Positions 33,423-42,781 of a stretch of DNA of 64,000 bases are shown in pieces (the first letter of the stretch is position 1; every line of letters begins with the position of its first letter). This DNA comes from VAZQ01 sp035263865. Lineage in GTDB: Bacteria; Pseudomonadota; Alphaproteobacteria; Rhizobiales; Xanthobacteraceae. The position numbers and the translations under genes are program-made. The notes beneath the pieces were generated by a model. It was not told the origin of the DNA. It searched no databases and saw nothing but the letters and a program-made list of their open reading frames with translations. The DNA is taken from positions 1 to 64,000 of the forward strand of contig DATFQX010000443.1 in assembly GCA_035263865.1 (NCBI GenBank), given 5' to 3'.

Positions 33423-35764
33423 GGCGCTCCTCGCGACGTCGAAGCGGCCGCCACTGCGTTGAGGATTCGCTCGGGCGTGAGCGGCAGGTCGTGCACTTCG
33501 GCGCCGAGTGCGCACAAAGCATCGTTGACGGCGCAGACGATCGCGGCGGGCGGGCCCACCGCCCCGCCTTCGCCGATGCCTTTCATGCCGAACTCGGTAT
33601 GCGGCGAGGGCGTCTCCATGTGCAGCACGCGAATATCGGGGACCTCGCTCGCGCCGGGCACGAGATAGTCGAGCATGGTCGATGCCAAAGGTTGGCCGTT
33701 GGCATCGAACGGGACTGCCTCCAGAAGGCAGGTGCCGATCCCCTGTGCAGTCCCTCCCTGCACTTGCCCGTCGACGATCATCGGATTGATGAGTTTGCCG
33801 CCGTCTTCGACGACCACGTAGTCGAGAATCTCAACGAGTCCGGTGCCGGGATCGACCGCCACGAGCGCGGCATGGCTGGCATAGCTGAACGTACCCATGT
33901 CACGCGCGGGACGATAACCCGTGGTGACCTCCAGGCCGCTTTCTTCGAGCCCGGGAGGGAGATTCTGCGGCTGCAGATACCAGGCCCGCGCGACCTCACC
34001 TAAGGTCACGCTGGCGGCGCGCCCGACCACGCAGCCTTTCACGACCCGCACCTCGGCGGGATCGGCCTGCAACAACCACGCGCCGATCCGGCTTGCCCGT
34101 TTGGCCAGCATGCGTGAGGCCTGCGCGACGGCCCCGCCCGCCATCACCATCGAGCGAGAGGCCCACGTTCCCGTGGAGAACGGAACGTAGAGCGTATCGC
34201 CCTGCAAGACCTTGATGCGGTCAAATTCGGTGCCGAGGATCTCGTGTGCCACCTGAGCCAATGTTGTCTCGTGGCCCTGGCCGTGCGAATGGGTGCCGAC
34301 GCGGATCTCGACGTCCCCGTCAGCGGTGAGCCGCACGCTCGCTTGTTCGTATCCCGGTACGACCGGGCGGCCCCAATCGGCCAGCACCGCAGTTCCCATC
34401 GCCCCCTGCTCGCAAAAGATTGAAAAACCGACGCCGAGGAGCCGCCCGTCAGGCTCGCCGTTTCGCTGCCGCTTGCGGATTGCTGGCAGATCGATCGCGG
34501 CAACCGCGCGGCGCAGGGATTCGGGATAATCGCCTCCGTCGAATTGTTTCTTCGTCACGTTCTCGAACGGCATCTGTTCCGGACGGACGAGATTTCTCAG
34601 CCGCACCTCGTATGGTTCGATGCCCGCTTGCCGGGCAAGCGCATCCATGATGACCTCGAGGGCAAGACACACGCCCGAGCGCGCCACCCCCCGATACGGC
34701 AGGATCGGACACTTGTTGGTCGCGACGGCGGCGGCACGGCAGCGGTAGATACTGAAATCGTAAGGTCCGGGCAGCAAGCTCGCGACCTGCGCGGCTTCCA
34801 GCGCAGACGAGGTGGGATAGACCGAGTACGCCCCGGCATCTACGGTGGCAGCGCAATCGAGCGCCAGCAGTCGGCCATTGCGATCGGCGTAGCCGGTGAT
34901 GCGGTAGTGGTGCTCGCGGCAGTTTGCGCTCGCACTCAAATGCTCGCGGCAGTCTTCCAGCCAACGCACCGGCATTCCGACGCGAATGGCGAGCCAAGCC
35001 AGCGCGACCTCTTCCCGGCAGAGCAGACCCTTGTAGCCGAAGCCGCCGCCGACATCGGGAGAAATCACGCGAACGGAACCGTCGCTCAGGCTCAGGCATT
35101 CGGCCACGCCGCGCTGCACGACGTGCGGCATTTGGGTCGCCGTGATCAGCGTGAGAAAACGCAGCCGCGCATCCCATTGGGCGACGACGCCGCGGCCCTC
35201 CATTGGAAACATGCACTGTCGCGCGGTGCGGATGTCGCGCGTGACCTTGATGGTAGCGGCTTCGGCAACGCGCTCGATCGCGCCATCCTGGAAAAATTCG
35301 ATAAAGACGTTGTCGCCCCACTCCTCGTGCACCAGCGGCGCGTCGGCTTCGCGCGCGGCCAGCATGTCGACCACGGGTTCCAACTCCTCGTAATCGACAG
35401 CGACGGTGTCGGCGATGTCCTCCGCTTGCGCCCGCGACGGCGCGACGCACATGGCGACGAGTTCCCCCACATACCGAACTTTGTCCTTAGCCAGAATTGG
35501 TTCCGACGAGTGCTTGAATCCGCTGAGCGTGGTTGCCGCTCGAACAGGCTTGACGTTGGCTAAGTCAGCCGCGGTGAAGACCACCCCGTTATGCTTGTCC
35601 GGAACGTGCACGTTGCGAATGCGGCCGTGCGCGACCGTGCTTCGCACGAAGGCAACCTCACGCGCGCCGGAGACGCGGAAATCAGCGACATACTGGCCGC
35701 GACCGCGCAGAAACCGGTCATCCTCTTTGCGCAGAACGGAAGCCCCGACCCCTTGGTCAGACAT
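33419..35764 (-). CDS. Xanthine dehydrogenase family molybdopterin-binding large subunit, copy 1
   Basis: A large subunit of about 781 residues that leads the operon. It has DDRFLRGRGQYVADF, GGGFGYKGLL, PYRGVARSGVCLALE, STGTWASRSMVMAGGA and GMKGIGEGGAV with the active-site glutamate. It aligns over its whole length with the copy at 29027-31393. The ATG at 35764 (MSDQGVG) gives the usual N-terminus; a longer start at 35821 adds 19 atypical residues. A 139-base gap separates it from the divergent ABC transporter genes and should hold both promoters. Confidence 0.9.
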   Translation of the reverse strand: MSDQGVGASVLRKEDDRFLRGRGQYVADFRVSGAREVAFVRSTVAHGRIRNVHVPDKHNGVVFTAADLANVKPVRAATTLSGFKHSSEPILAKDKVRYVGELVAMCVAPSRAQAEDIADTVAVDYEELEPVVDMLAAREADAPLVHEEWGDNVFIEFFQDGAIERVAEAATIKVTRDIRTARQCMFPMEGRGVVAQWDARLRFLTLITATQMPHVVQRGVAECLSLSDGSVRVISPDVGGGFGYKGLLCREEVALAWLAIRVGMPVRWLEDCREHLSASANCREHHYRITGYADRNGRLLALDCAATVDAGAYSVYPTSSALEAAQVASLLPGPYDFSIYRCRAAAVATNKCPILPYRGVARSGVCLALEVIMDALARQAGIEPYEVRLRNLVRPEQMPFENVTKKQFDGGDYPESLRRAVAAIDLPAIRKRQRNGEPDGRLLGVGFSIFCEQGAMGTAVLADWGRPVVPGYEQASVRLTADGDVEIRVGTHSHGQGHETTLAQVAHEILGTEFDRIKVLQGDTLYVPFSTGTWASRSMVMAGGAVAQASRMLAKRASRIGAWLLQADPAEVRVVKGCVVGRAASVTLGEVARAWYLQPQNLPPGLEESGLEVTTGYRPARDMGTFSYASHAALVAVDPGTGLVEILDYVVVEDGGKLINPMIVDGQVQGGTAQGIGTCLLEAVPFDANGQPLASTMLDYLVPGASEVPDIRVLHMETPSPHTEFGMKGIGEGGAVGPPAAIVCAVNDALCALGAEVHDLPLTPERILNAVAAASTSRGAP

Positions 35765-35903
35765 GCCTAGACTCTGTTTGCGGTTAGGAATGAGTATGAT
35801 AGCACGAGGTCTCCGCGCCAACTTGGCACAGAAATCGCTTGATGTGCGCGGTTTCGAACCGACGGTTATGGCTGCCGGTACCAGGACTCAAGAGAGCGGT
35901 GCA

Positions 35904-36713
35904 ATGCGCTCGGCAACCGCCTGGCCGGCGGCAGACACCGCACCTCCCGGCGGCCATAGCGGCGCGATTGTGCGCGTCTCAGCTCTCCAGAAAACATTCG
36001 GCGACCTCGAGGCGATCCACCATCTCTCGTTCGATGTCGCCGACGGGGAGTTTCTCAGCGTGCTGGGTCCAAGCGGTTGCGGCAAGAGCACGCTGCTCAT
36101 GATGATTGCAGGGCTGATCGGCCCCAGCGGCGGCGAGATCCGCATCAAAGACATGAGAGTGAGAGGTCCTCGGCAGGAGGTAGGTGTTGTTTTCCAGAGC
36201 CCGGTTCTGCTCCCCTGGCGCACGGTTCTGCAAAACGTGCTGTTTCCTATCGAGTTGCTGAAGCTGCCGCGTCCGCAATACCGCCGACGCGCGATGGAAC
36301 TGCTGCAGATGGCGAAAATCGACGAATTTGCCGCCATGTTGCCGCGTCAGCTGTCGGGGGGTATGCGGCAGCGCGTCGCGATTTGCCGGGCGCTCGTGCA
36401 CGATCCCAGCATCCTACTGATGGATGAGCCATTCAGCGCATTGGACGCGATCACGCGCGACGAAATGGCGGTCGAGCTGCAACGGATTTGGCAGGTCAAC
36501 CGTAAGACGGTGATCTTCGTCACCCATAGCATCCGCGAAGCGGCATTCCTCTCGGACCGCGTTGTGGTCATGGGCCGTCGTCCGGCGACCGTAATTGACG
36601 AACTCGTAATTGACCTTCCGCGGCCGCGGCCCATTGCGGTGACCGAGGATGAGACGTTCAACCGTCTGGTTCGTCATCTCCGCAAAGCGATCGAGGCGAG
36701 CCATGCGCAATAG
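35904..36713 (+). CDS. NitT/TauT family ABC transporter ATP-binding protein
   Basis: An ATPase of about 269 residues in the SsuB/TauB/NrtD group: Walker A GPSGCGKST, Q-loop VFQSPVLLPWRTVLQNVLFPIEL, signature LSGGMRQRVAICRALV, Walker B ILLMDEPFSALD and H-loop FVTHSI. The start is uncertain: ATG at 35904 with AGAGAG upstream is used; an ATG at 35868 is possible. It overlaps the permease start by 11 bases. With the next two genes it forms an importer for a small organic acid, sulfonate or pyrimidine-like compound, divergent from the molybdenum hydroxylase operon. Confidence 0.9.
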   Translation: MRSATAWPAADTAPPGGHSGAIVRVSALQKTFGDLEAIHHLSFDVADGEFLSVLGPSGCGKSTLLMMIAGLIGPSGGEIRIKDMRVRGPRQEVGVVFQSPVLLPWRTVLQNVLFPIELLKLPRPQYRRRAMELLQMAKIDEFAAMLPRQLSGGMRQRVAICRALVHDPSILLMDEPFSALDAITRDEMAVELQRIWQVNRKTVIFVTHSIREAAFLSDRVVVMGRRPATVIDELVIDLPRPRPIAVTEDETFNRLVRHLRKAIEASHAQ

Positions 36714-37494
36714 CATCGGAAACCGCGCAGCATCGATCGCCTGGCCAATCCTCGTCGCGGCGCTCCTTCTTTTGGGATGGGAGATCAGCGTCAGGACATT
36801 GAACATCCGCAGTATCATATTGCCACCGCCTTCGGCGGTACTCGAGGCCATGGCACAGCGGCACGACCTCCTGCTGGCGCATCTGTGGCCCTCGCTTTAT
36901 CTCACGATGCTCGGATTTGGACTTTCCGTCGTCGGCGGCGTCCTCGTCGCCGTGTTGATCACGTACTCGACCATAATCCGCAAGGGCTTCTACCCGGTGA
37001 TCATCGTCTCACAGGTGATCCCGAAAATTTCCATCGCGCCCTTGTTCATCGTGTGGTTCGGGACCGGCACCATGTCGAGTCTGCTGCTGGCGTTCCTGGT
37101 CGCGTTCTTTCCCATGACCATCAACGCGGCGATGGGTTTCGAATCGGTGGACGAGGATATCCATCGTATGGCGCGCACCTTCATGGGTTCGCCTTGGCAG
37201 ATTTTCTGGAAAATACGCATGCCTAGTGCCCTGCCCCATATCTTCGCCGGCATGAAGATTTCCATTACGCTTGCCATCATCGGCGTGATCGTCTCGGAGT
37301 TTGTGGCATCTCAGGAAGGCATCGGCTACCTCATCAAGCTCGCCGGCGGGCTCTTGGATACCCCGCTGATGCTGGCAGCGATTGCCTGGCTGAGCATCAG
37401 CGGACTTGCGCTCTACGCGATCATCGCTGGCGTGGAAGGTTGGGCGGTATACTGGCAGCCGCCGTCCGATGCCGTTGGCTCCGGAGGAGGGTGA
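36703..37494 (+). CDS. NitT/TauT family ABC transporter permease
   Basis: A 263-residue inner-membrane permease (BPD_transp_1) with about six helices. The EAA-type ATPase contact loop is MARTFMGSPWQIFWKIRMPSALPHIFAGMK (about residues 155-190), ending in the conserved LP-x-I-x-x-G pattern. PPPSAVLEAM near residue 38 is typical of the SsuC/TauC group. The ATG at 36703 has GAGGCGAG upstream and overlaps the ATPase gene, which rules out the longer frame from 36649. Confidence 0.9.
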   Translation: MRNSIGNRAASIAWPILVAALLLLGWEISVRTLNIRSIILPPPSAVLEAMAQRHDLLLAHLWPSLYLTMLGFGLSVVGGVLVAVLITYSTIIRKGFYPVIIVSQVIPKISIAPLFIVWFGTGTMSSLLLAFLVAFFPMTINAAMGFESVDEDIHRMARTFMGSPWQIFWKIRMPSALPHIFAGMKISITLAIIGVIVSEFVASQEGIGYLIKLAGGLLDTPLMLAAIAWLSISGLALYAIIAGVEGWAVYWQPPSDAVGSGGG

Positions 37495-37581
37495 CGCGCC
37501 CTGCCTGTTCGTATGAGCGTCCAACATTGGGCGCCCGACCCGATCGTAAAAATGCACCGATCCCACAGAGGAGTGACTGCA

Positions 37582-38670
37582 ATGACAATCCAGCGCCGTT
37601 CTTTCCTGAAGCTCACTGCTGGCACCGTCGTGTCGACGGGCTTCGGGATTGGAGCACCCGCGATCGTGCGCGCCGCAACTCCCGTCAAGATGACGTTGCC
37701 CTGGTTGCCGCTCGGAACCTTCAGCTACGCGTTCGTCACGAAGAAGATGGGCTTTTGGGAGAAGCGCGGACTCGACGTGACCATCGACCGCGGCTTCGGT
37801 TCCGGCCGGGTCTGCGTGCCGGTTGATCAGGGGCAGTATGATTTCGGGATTCTCGATCTGGCAGTGATGATGAACTGCGCCGCGCGAGGACTCGACCTTG
37901 TCGCCGTCGCAGGCATCTGGCCGCGCTCTCCAGTCGGAATTTTTTCGCTCAAGGAATACGGTATCAACAAGCCTCAGGACCTCGAAGGTCAGACGGTTGC
38001 CTTTGACGTCGGTAGCGGCGATTTCCAACTCTGGCCGGCTTTTATCAAGGCTACAGGAATCGACGACAAGAAGGTCAATAAGGTGACCATGGACGCGGCC
38101 GCGCTAATCAAGGCGTTAGTGGAAAAGCAGGTCAAAGCAGAAGGAAACTTCTTCGGTAGCATCGCGCCGAGCCTGTGGGCGCAGGGCCTCGAGATCAACA
38201 GCATGTTGTACGAGGACTACGGGGTAAAGATGTTCAGCAACGTGGTCGCATGCAAACGCGTCACCATCGAGAGGAAGCCGGAACTTTGCGAGGCGTTCGT
38301 TGGCGGTCTGATGGAAGGGCTCCAATACGTCTACTTGAACCCGGAAAGATCAGTCGCACTCCACCTCGAAAGCGTGAAGGAGTTTCAAGGCGGCAGCGTC
38401 GCCAATCAAAAGGTGATCGAGTACGGGCAGGCGGTGAGCACTGCGCTCGGCGTCGTGCCAGCGGTGCGACAACACGGGCTCGGCTACATGGATCCCGACC
38501 TTGTCGCCACAACAGCGAAGACGGTCGAGACCTATATGGGCGTGACGAACGCTCCGCCGACGCAGACGCTGTTCACAAACAAATTCGTCGGCACAGTGAA
38601 ACTGACCGAGGCGGAATGGGCCGAGGTAGAAAAGCGCTCGGAGAAATACCTGCCGCGCAAGAGCTCATAA
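37582..38670 (+). CDS. NitT/TauT family ABC transporter substrate-binding protein (Tat-exported)
   Basis: A 362-residue binding protein with a twin-arginine leader (QRRSFLKLTAG...APAIVRAA). The mature part begins VKMTLPWLPLGTFSYAFVTKKMGFWEKRGLDVTI, as in NMT1/SsuA-type proteins, and contains YDFGILDLAVMMN and GQTVAFDVGSGDF. AGAGGAG precedes the ATG at 37582. It completes the importer that starts at 35904. Confidence 0.9.
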   Translation: MTIQRRSFLKLTAGTVVSTGFGIGAPAIVRAATPVKMTLPWLPLGTFSYAFVTKKMGFWEKRGLDVTIDRGFGSGRVCVPVDQGQYDFGILDLAVMMNCAARGLDLVAVAGIWPRSPVGIFSLKEYGINKPQDLEGQTVAFDVGSGDFQLWPAFIKATGIDDKKVNKVTMDAAALIKALVEKQVKAEGNFFGSIAPSLWAQGLEINSMLYEDYGVKMFSNVVACKRVTIERKPELCEAFVGGLMEGLQYVYLNPERSVALHLESVKEFQGGSVANQKVIEYGQAVSTALGVVPAVRQHGLGYMDPDLVATTAKTVETYMGVTNAPPTQTLFTNKFVGTVKLTEAEWAEVEKRSEKYLPRKSS

Positions 38671-38786
38671 CAGCATCCTCATACCGGTCTGGGAATGGCT
38701 GGCTACCCACGACCAGTTGCAGTCGCCGCTGTCATGCATCAGCGAGCCACGAAATCGAAGGGGATTTCGCGGATCGCTCGGCCCAA

Positions 38787-40190
38787 TTAAACCTTCACGC
38801 CGGCCGCGGCCAGGAGCGAGCGCGCTCGGGCGCGCTGCTCATCGGAGATGGTCAGCCGCTCGGCAAAGTCACGTCCCGCTGGACGCGTGGCGTCGATGCC
38901 CATCTTGGTCAGCGTGAAATGTTCCGGGTCCGAGGTCGGGTCGAGAATGGCGCCCTTCGCTCCCGGGACGAACACAATGTCCTTCTCCGCCCGCACACGC
39001 GTGGCAATCGCCCACATCACGTCGTTGATGTTGAAGATATCGACGTCATCATCCACGACAATGACGTATTTCGTGTACTGTTCGGTGCCGAGCGTGGCCA
39101 TGATCGCCATCTGCGGCTCGCCTTCGGCGATCTTCTTCATCGAAATGAAAGCCATGAAGGCGCCGCAGGTGGTGTGCGGGACGTGCGCCGCACGTACGTT
39201 CGGTAAATTGCGCCGCAGCGCGTTGAGAATTTCGCCTTCCCGAGTGATGCAGGAGATCAAGATGTGATCCCTGGACATCCCCGAGGTGACGCTGTGGAAC
39301 ATTGCGTCGCGGCGCATGCGAATCCGGTGCGCGACGAACACGTTCTGGGTGCTCCGGTAGGAGGCGTAACCTGTGAACTCGCTGAATGGCCCCTCGGGCT
39401 CGTGCACATTGGGCAAGATTTCGCCCTCGATGATGATCTCGGCGCCGGCGGGGACTTCGAGATCGGCGACCCCGCAGCGGGCGAGCCGGTAGGGTTCGCC
39501 GAATAAGCCACCGATGATCTCGAATTTTCGCACGTGTGGTGGGTAGGCATAGACCATCGAGCCCATGTAGTGCAGCGGATGGGTCCCGAGCGTAACGGCT
39601 GCGGGGAGCGATCGCCCGCGCTCCTCGGCACGACGATGAAATTCGTAGAGGCGGCGGCGTGAGTGCAACGACACGCCCAGCCGGTTCTTGCCCTTGAGCA
39701 TGAGGCGGTGGAAACCGGTCGTATCGATACCCGTCACTGGATCGCGCGCCACGATCTGCCCGGCAGTGATGTAGGGGGCGGCATCCACCGCAAATTGCAG
39801 CGGGATCGGCAATTTGGTCAGATCGACTTCGTCGCCTTCGAGCACCACGTCTTCCCATGCGCCGCGATCAACGACTTCGCAGGGAACGTATTTTTGGCAC
39901 CGCTCGCGGAATGCGGTTGGCAGATCGGCGGGTTCTACGCCCAGACACGCGGCCAAGAGCTTGCGATTGCCGGCGACATTCGTAATGAGCTGCATACCGC
40001 TGCCGCGCACCTTCTCGAACACGATAAGCGGGTTCTTGCCGGCGTGCTCGAGCTCGAACACCAGTGCCGTGGCATCGAAACGCAGGTCGATCGACTCACG
40101 AATGCGCAGCAATTCGTCGGGATATTCGGTTTCGACTAGCCGTAAGAAACCACGCAGACTTTGACCGTCACCGTCGATATTTGGTTTCAC
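38787..40190 (-). CDS. UbiD family (prenylated-FMN) decarboxylase
   Basis: A 467-residue (de)carboxylase. EPEGPFSEFTGY gives E266 and E271, spaced like the catalytic E277/E282 pair of the ferulate decarboxylase Fdc1, and TTGFHRLMLKGKNRLGVSL is the conserved cofactor-contact block. The C-terminal domain has VDDDVDIFNINDVMWAIATR. These enzymes use prenylated FMN to remove or add CO2 on aromatic or unsaturated acids; the cofactor needs a UbiX-type prenyltransferase, which is not in this window. A GTG at 40190 with AGGGGA upstream is chosen over a TTG at 40214. The gene is divergent from a TctC-type binding protein gene. Confidence 0.9.
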   Translation of the reverse strand: MKPNIDGDGQSLRGFLRLVETEYPDELLRIRESIDLRFDATALVFELEHAGKNPLIVFEKVRGSGMQLITNVAGNRKLLAACLGVEPADLPTAFRERCQKYVPCEVVDRGAWEDVVLEGDEVDLTKLPIPLQFAVDAAPYITAGQIVARDPVTGIDTTGFHRLMLKGKNRLGVSLHSRRRLYEFHRRAEERGRSLPAAVTLGTHPLHYMGSMVYAYPPHVRKFEIIGGLFGEPYRLARCGVADLEVPAGAEIIIEGEILPNVHEPEGPFSEFTGYASYRSTQNVFVAHRIRMRRDAMFHSVTSGMSRDHILISCITREGEILNALRRNLPNVRAAHVPHTTCGAFMAFISMKKIAEGEPQMAIMATLGTEQYTKYVIVVDDDVDIFNINDVMWAIATRVRAEKDIVFVPGAKGAILDPTSDPEHFTLTKMGIDATRPAGRDFAERLTISDEQRARARSLLAAAGVKV

Positions 40191-40345
40191 GAGTGTCCCC
40201 TGCTGGGCCCGCAAACTGGATCATCGTATATGGGCTTCGTTCCAACGGGAAGATTGCGACCGCAAATCGAGCATTGCGCCCGAACAATGGGCTTGAACGG
40301 ATCGACCAATTGCGCTTGAAGGCATCCAACTGCGAGGGAATCTTC

Positions 40346-41326
40346 ATGAAACGTTGGCGCCTTCTGCTCGTGGCCGCAGCCGTCTTCGTAATCCTTGCCG
40401 CGCCGGCGAGGGCGTCGGAGCAAGCCTATCCGACGCGACCCATCCAAGTGATCGTTCCCTTCGCGGGCGGCAGTGCCAGCGACGTGGTCATGCGCATTCT
40501 CCTCGACCGGATGGCGAAGTCCATCGGCCAGCCCTTCATCGTCGACAATCGCCCGGGCGCCGGCGGCAATATCGGCACCAGCGCGGCAACAAAGGCGACC
40601 CCGGACGGCTACACGCTGGTGATGGGTTCGGCCGGTCCGATGGCTGCCAACAGGACGCTTTACCGCGATCTCGGCTATGACCCGGAGAAGGACCTGGAGC
40701 CGATCTCGCTATTCGCCCATTTTCCCATTCTGGTCGTGGTGAGTTCGAAGCTACCGATCAAATCGCTGACCGAATTCGTGGATTACGCGAAGGGGCGACC
40801 GAAACAGCTCAACTACGGATCGGTCGGCATCGGAAGCTCGCAACATCTCGCGGGAGTCTATTTCGAGCAGGTGGCGGGACTGGAGCTCACCCACGTGCCC
40901 TACCGTAATATCGCGCAATATGTGCCGGACCTGATCGCGGGCAGCGTGCCGGTGGGGTTCCAGTGGCTTCCGAACGTCAGCCCCCCGCTGCAGAGCGGTG
41001 AGGCGAGAGCCCTCGCGGTCGCGACAAGCAAGCGCATGACTGCGCTCCCCGACGTTGCAACGGCCGCCGAAGCCGGGATCAACAACTACGAGGCGTCTGG
41101 GTGGCTCGCACTATTGGCGCCGCACGGGACGCCCAAGCCGATCATCGCCAAGCTCAATGAGGAATTGGTCACAGCCATGAAGGATCCGCAGGTCGCTCAC
41201 AAAATCGTCGAGCAGGGCGCAGAAGGCACCTCGACGACGCCCGAAGGGCTCGCCAAGTTCATCGCCTCGGAATCCGTCAAATGGCGCGACATCATCGTCA
41301 AGGCTGGCATCCCGCCGATTCAATAA
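40346..41326 (+). CDS. Tripartite tricarboxylate transporter substrate-binding protein (TctC/Bug family)
   Basis: A 326-residue exported protein: signal peptide to ARASE, then YPTRPIQVIVPFAGGSASDVVMRILLDRM and DNRPGAGGNIGTSAA, the ligand-contact motifs of Bug proteins. AYRN-like HVPYRNIAQYVPDLIAG and ALPDVATAAEAGI are also typical. Such proteins bind carboxylates in the periplasm. No TctA or TctB membrane gene is adjacent, which is usual for the many orphan Bug genes of rhizobia and Burkholderia relatives. AGGGAA lies 6 bases before the ATG. Confidence 0.9.
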   Translation: MKRWRLLLVAAAVFVILAAPARASEQAYPTRPIQVIVPFAGGSASDVVMRILLDRMAKSIGQPFIVDNRPGAGGNIGTSAATKATPDGYTLVMGSAGPMAANRTLYRDLGYDPEKDLEPISLFAHFPILVVVSSKLPIKSLTEFVDYAKGRPKQLNYGSVGIGSSQHLAGVYFEQVAGLELTHVPYRNIAQYVPDLIAGSVPVGFQWLPNVSPPLQSGEARALAVATSKRMTALPDVATAAEAGINNYEASGWLALLAPHGTPKPIIAKLNEELVTAMKDPQVAHKIVEQGAEGTSTTPEGLAKFIASESVKWRDIIVKAGIPPIQ

Positions 41327-41705
41327 CAGCCGGGGCGTCCGTGGAGTCACGCGCGGGCGTGACCGCACGTTGAGGAGGTCGATGGACACATCAGAACACA
41401 TGGGCTTGGCTTATCACTGGAGAAGCTGCTGATCGATTTGTTCGATAAAGTCCCCAGGTTTGTGGATGCTTGAAGCCAGCGCTTCCTCTAAATGATGTCC
41501 AATTGCGCTGCACGTGGGACAGGGAGCCTTCGGGTGGACCGCAAAAAGTTGCAGACGCCGTACGACGGTCTGACCCCAGATCAGCTGTTACAGCTTGAAG
41601 ACTCGTGAAGAGTTTTATTTCGAACGTTAAGGCGGCCAACATCGAGCCGCTGGAAACGATGTTGCAGATGATGGGACATGGAAGCTACGTAAACAACCGC
41701 AAGCA
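41327..41705. other. Gene-poor stretch, lower GC, no feature recognised
   Basis: About 380 bases between the TctC-type gene and the broken glycosyltransferase. Base composition becomes clearly more AT-rich than the flanks from about 41390. Small frames exist on both strands but none has a ribosome-binding site or a recognisable family. It may be the junction of an acquired segment that runs to about 42.73 kb. Confidence 0.5.
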
Positions 41706-42728
41706 ATGACTTCAATATTGATGGATCTGGCCGTCGAGCTTGAGCGCAAACTTGGGTTGTCAAGATCGCAAGCTATTTCGATAGCGCATTCGCGGCTTAT
41801 TGAACTGCGCGAGGAGCAGCTCCCATCCGACCACTCAATCGTCGGCAAGCTTGACGACACGACAGCGCGCAACGATCTGGTCCAATTCCTCGATCGACTG
41901 GATAGCTATCCAAACGGGCGTTATGGCGGACGGGGAATTGTTCTTTGTGCCGGTGGAACGCGGTACTTCCGATACGCATGGGTCTGCATCAACATGCTTC
42001 GCCGCATGGGCTGCCGCCTTCCGATCGAAATGTGGCACTTCGGCCATTACGAGCTGGATGCCTTTATGACTGAATTGGTTAGACCTCTCGATGTCACGAC
42101 AGTGGACGCATTGGCTGTCAGAAAACGTCACCCAATTCGCCTGCTTCTCGGGTACGCAATCAAACCCTACGCCTTACTACATTCATCGTTTGAAGAGGTC
42201 TTACTACTCGATGCTGATAATGTCCCGCTGACCAATGTCGAGATACTGTTTGACGAACCAGCATTTCGCTAGACCGGGGCTCTGTTTTGGCCAGACAAGA
42301 CACCAATTTCGGCCAGCAATCCAATCTGGACGATATGCAACTTGCCTTATCGAGAAGAAACATCGTTCGAGAGTGGCCAGATGCTGATCGCTAAGCGAAC
42401 GGCATGGCGCGCGCTAAATCTTACCGTGCACATGAATGCAAACAGCGATTATTTCTATCAATATCTGCAGGGAGACAAAGACTGCTTTCAAATTGCTTGG
42501 CGCATTGCGTGTACTCCGTATTCCCTGATTCCATACCCGATGAAGCGGCTCTCTGGCGCGATGTGCCAACACGATTCATACGGCAGACGAGTCTTCCAGC
42601 ATCGGAATGACGCGAAATGGGATCGAGACACTCAACATATTCCTGGTTTCGTCCATGAGGACGAATGTTTGGCACTGCTGGACGAATTGGACAAGCGCTG
42701 GGATGGCCGCATCGCGAAGCAGGAGTGA
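41706..42728 (+). pseudogene. Mannosyltransferase-like glycosyltransferase interrupted by one in-frame stop
   Basis: Two pieces lie in the same frame, separated only by a TAG at 42270-42272. The first (188 residues) holds IVLCAGGTRYFRYAWVCINMLRRMGC and VLLLDADNVPLTN, with the DxD-type motif DAD. The second continues TGALFWPDKTPISASNPIW and DCFQIAW to a stop at 42728. This matches MNN1/MNN2-type alpha-mannosyltransferases (Mannosyl_trans3), where TGALFWPD follows the DxD region without a break. So one nonsense codon splits an otherwise continuous 339-residue gene. Base composition is lower in GC than the neighbours, suggesting acquisition. No ribosome-binding site is evident at 41706. Confidence 0.75.
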
Positions 42729-42781
42729 GGCAGCTGTTGTCCGACGCTCCGTCGCCTCAGGGTCTCACCGCGATTGGCAAT

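Noticed and set aside
29027..35764. Carbon monoxide dehydrogenase (coxMSL) identity
   Set aside because: The CODH active-site loop with YRCSFR is missing; the place reads PYRGVAR in both large subunits. The CoxG-like domain alone does not show CO oxidation.
41391..41642. 83-residue frame on the minus strand in the AT-richer gap
   Set aside because: No ribosome-binding site, no recognisable family and no hydrophobic or repeat pattern.
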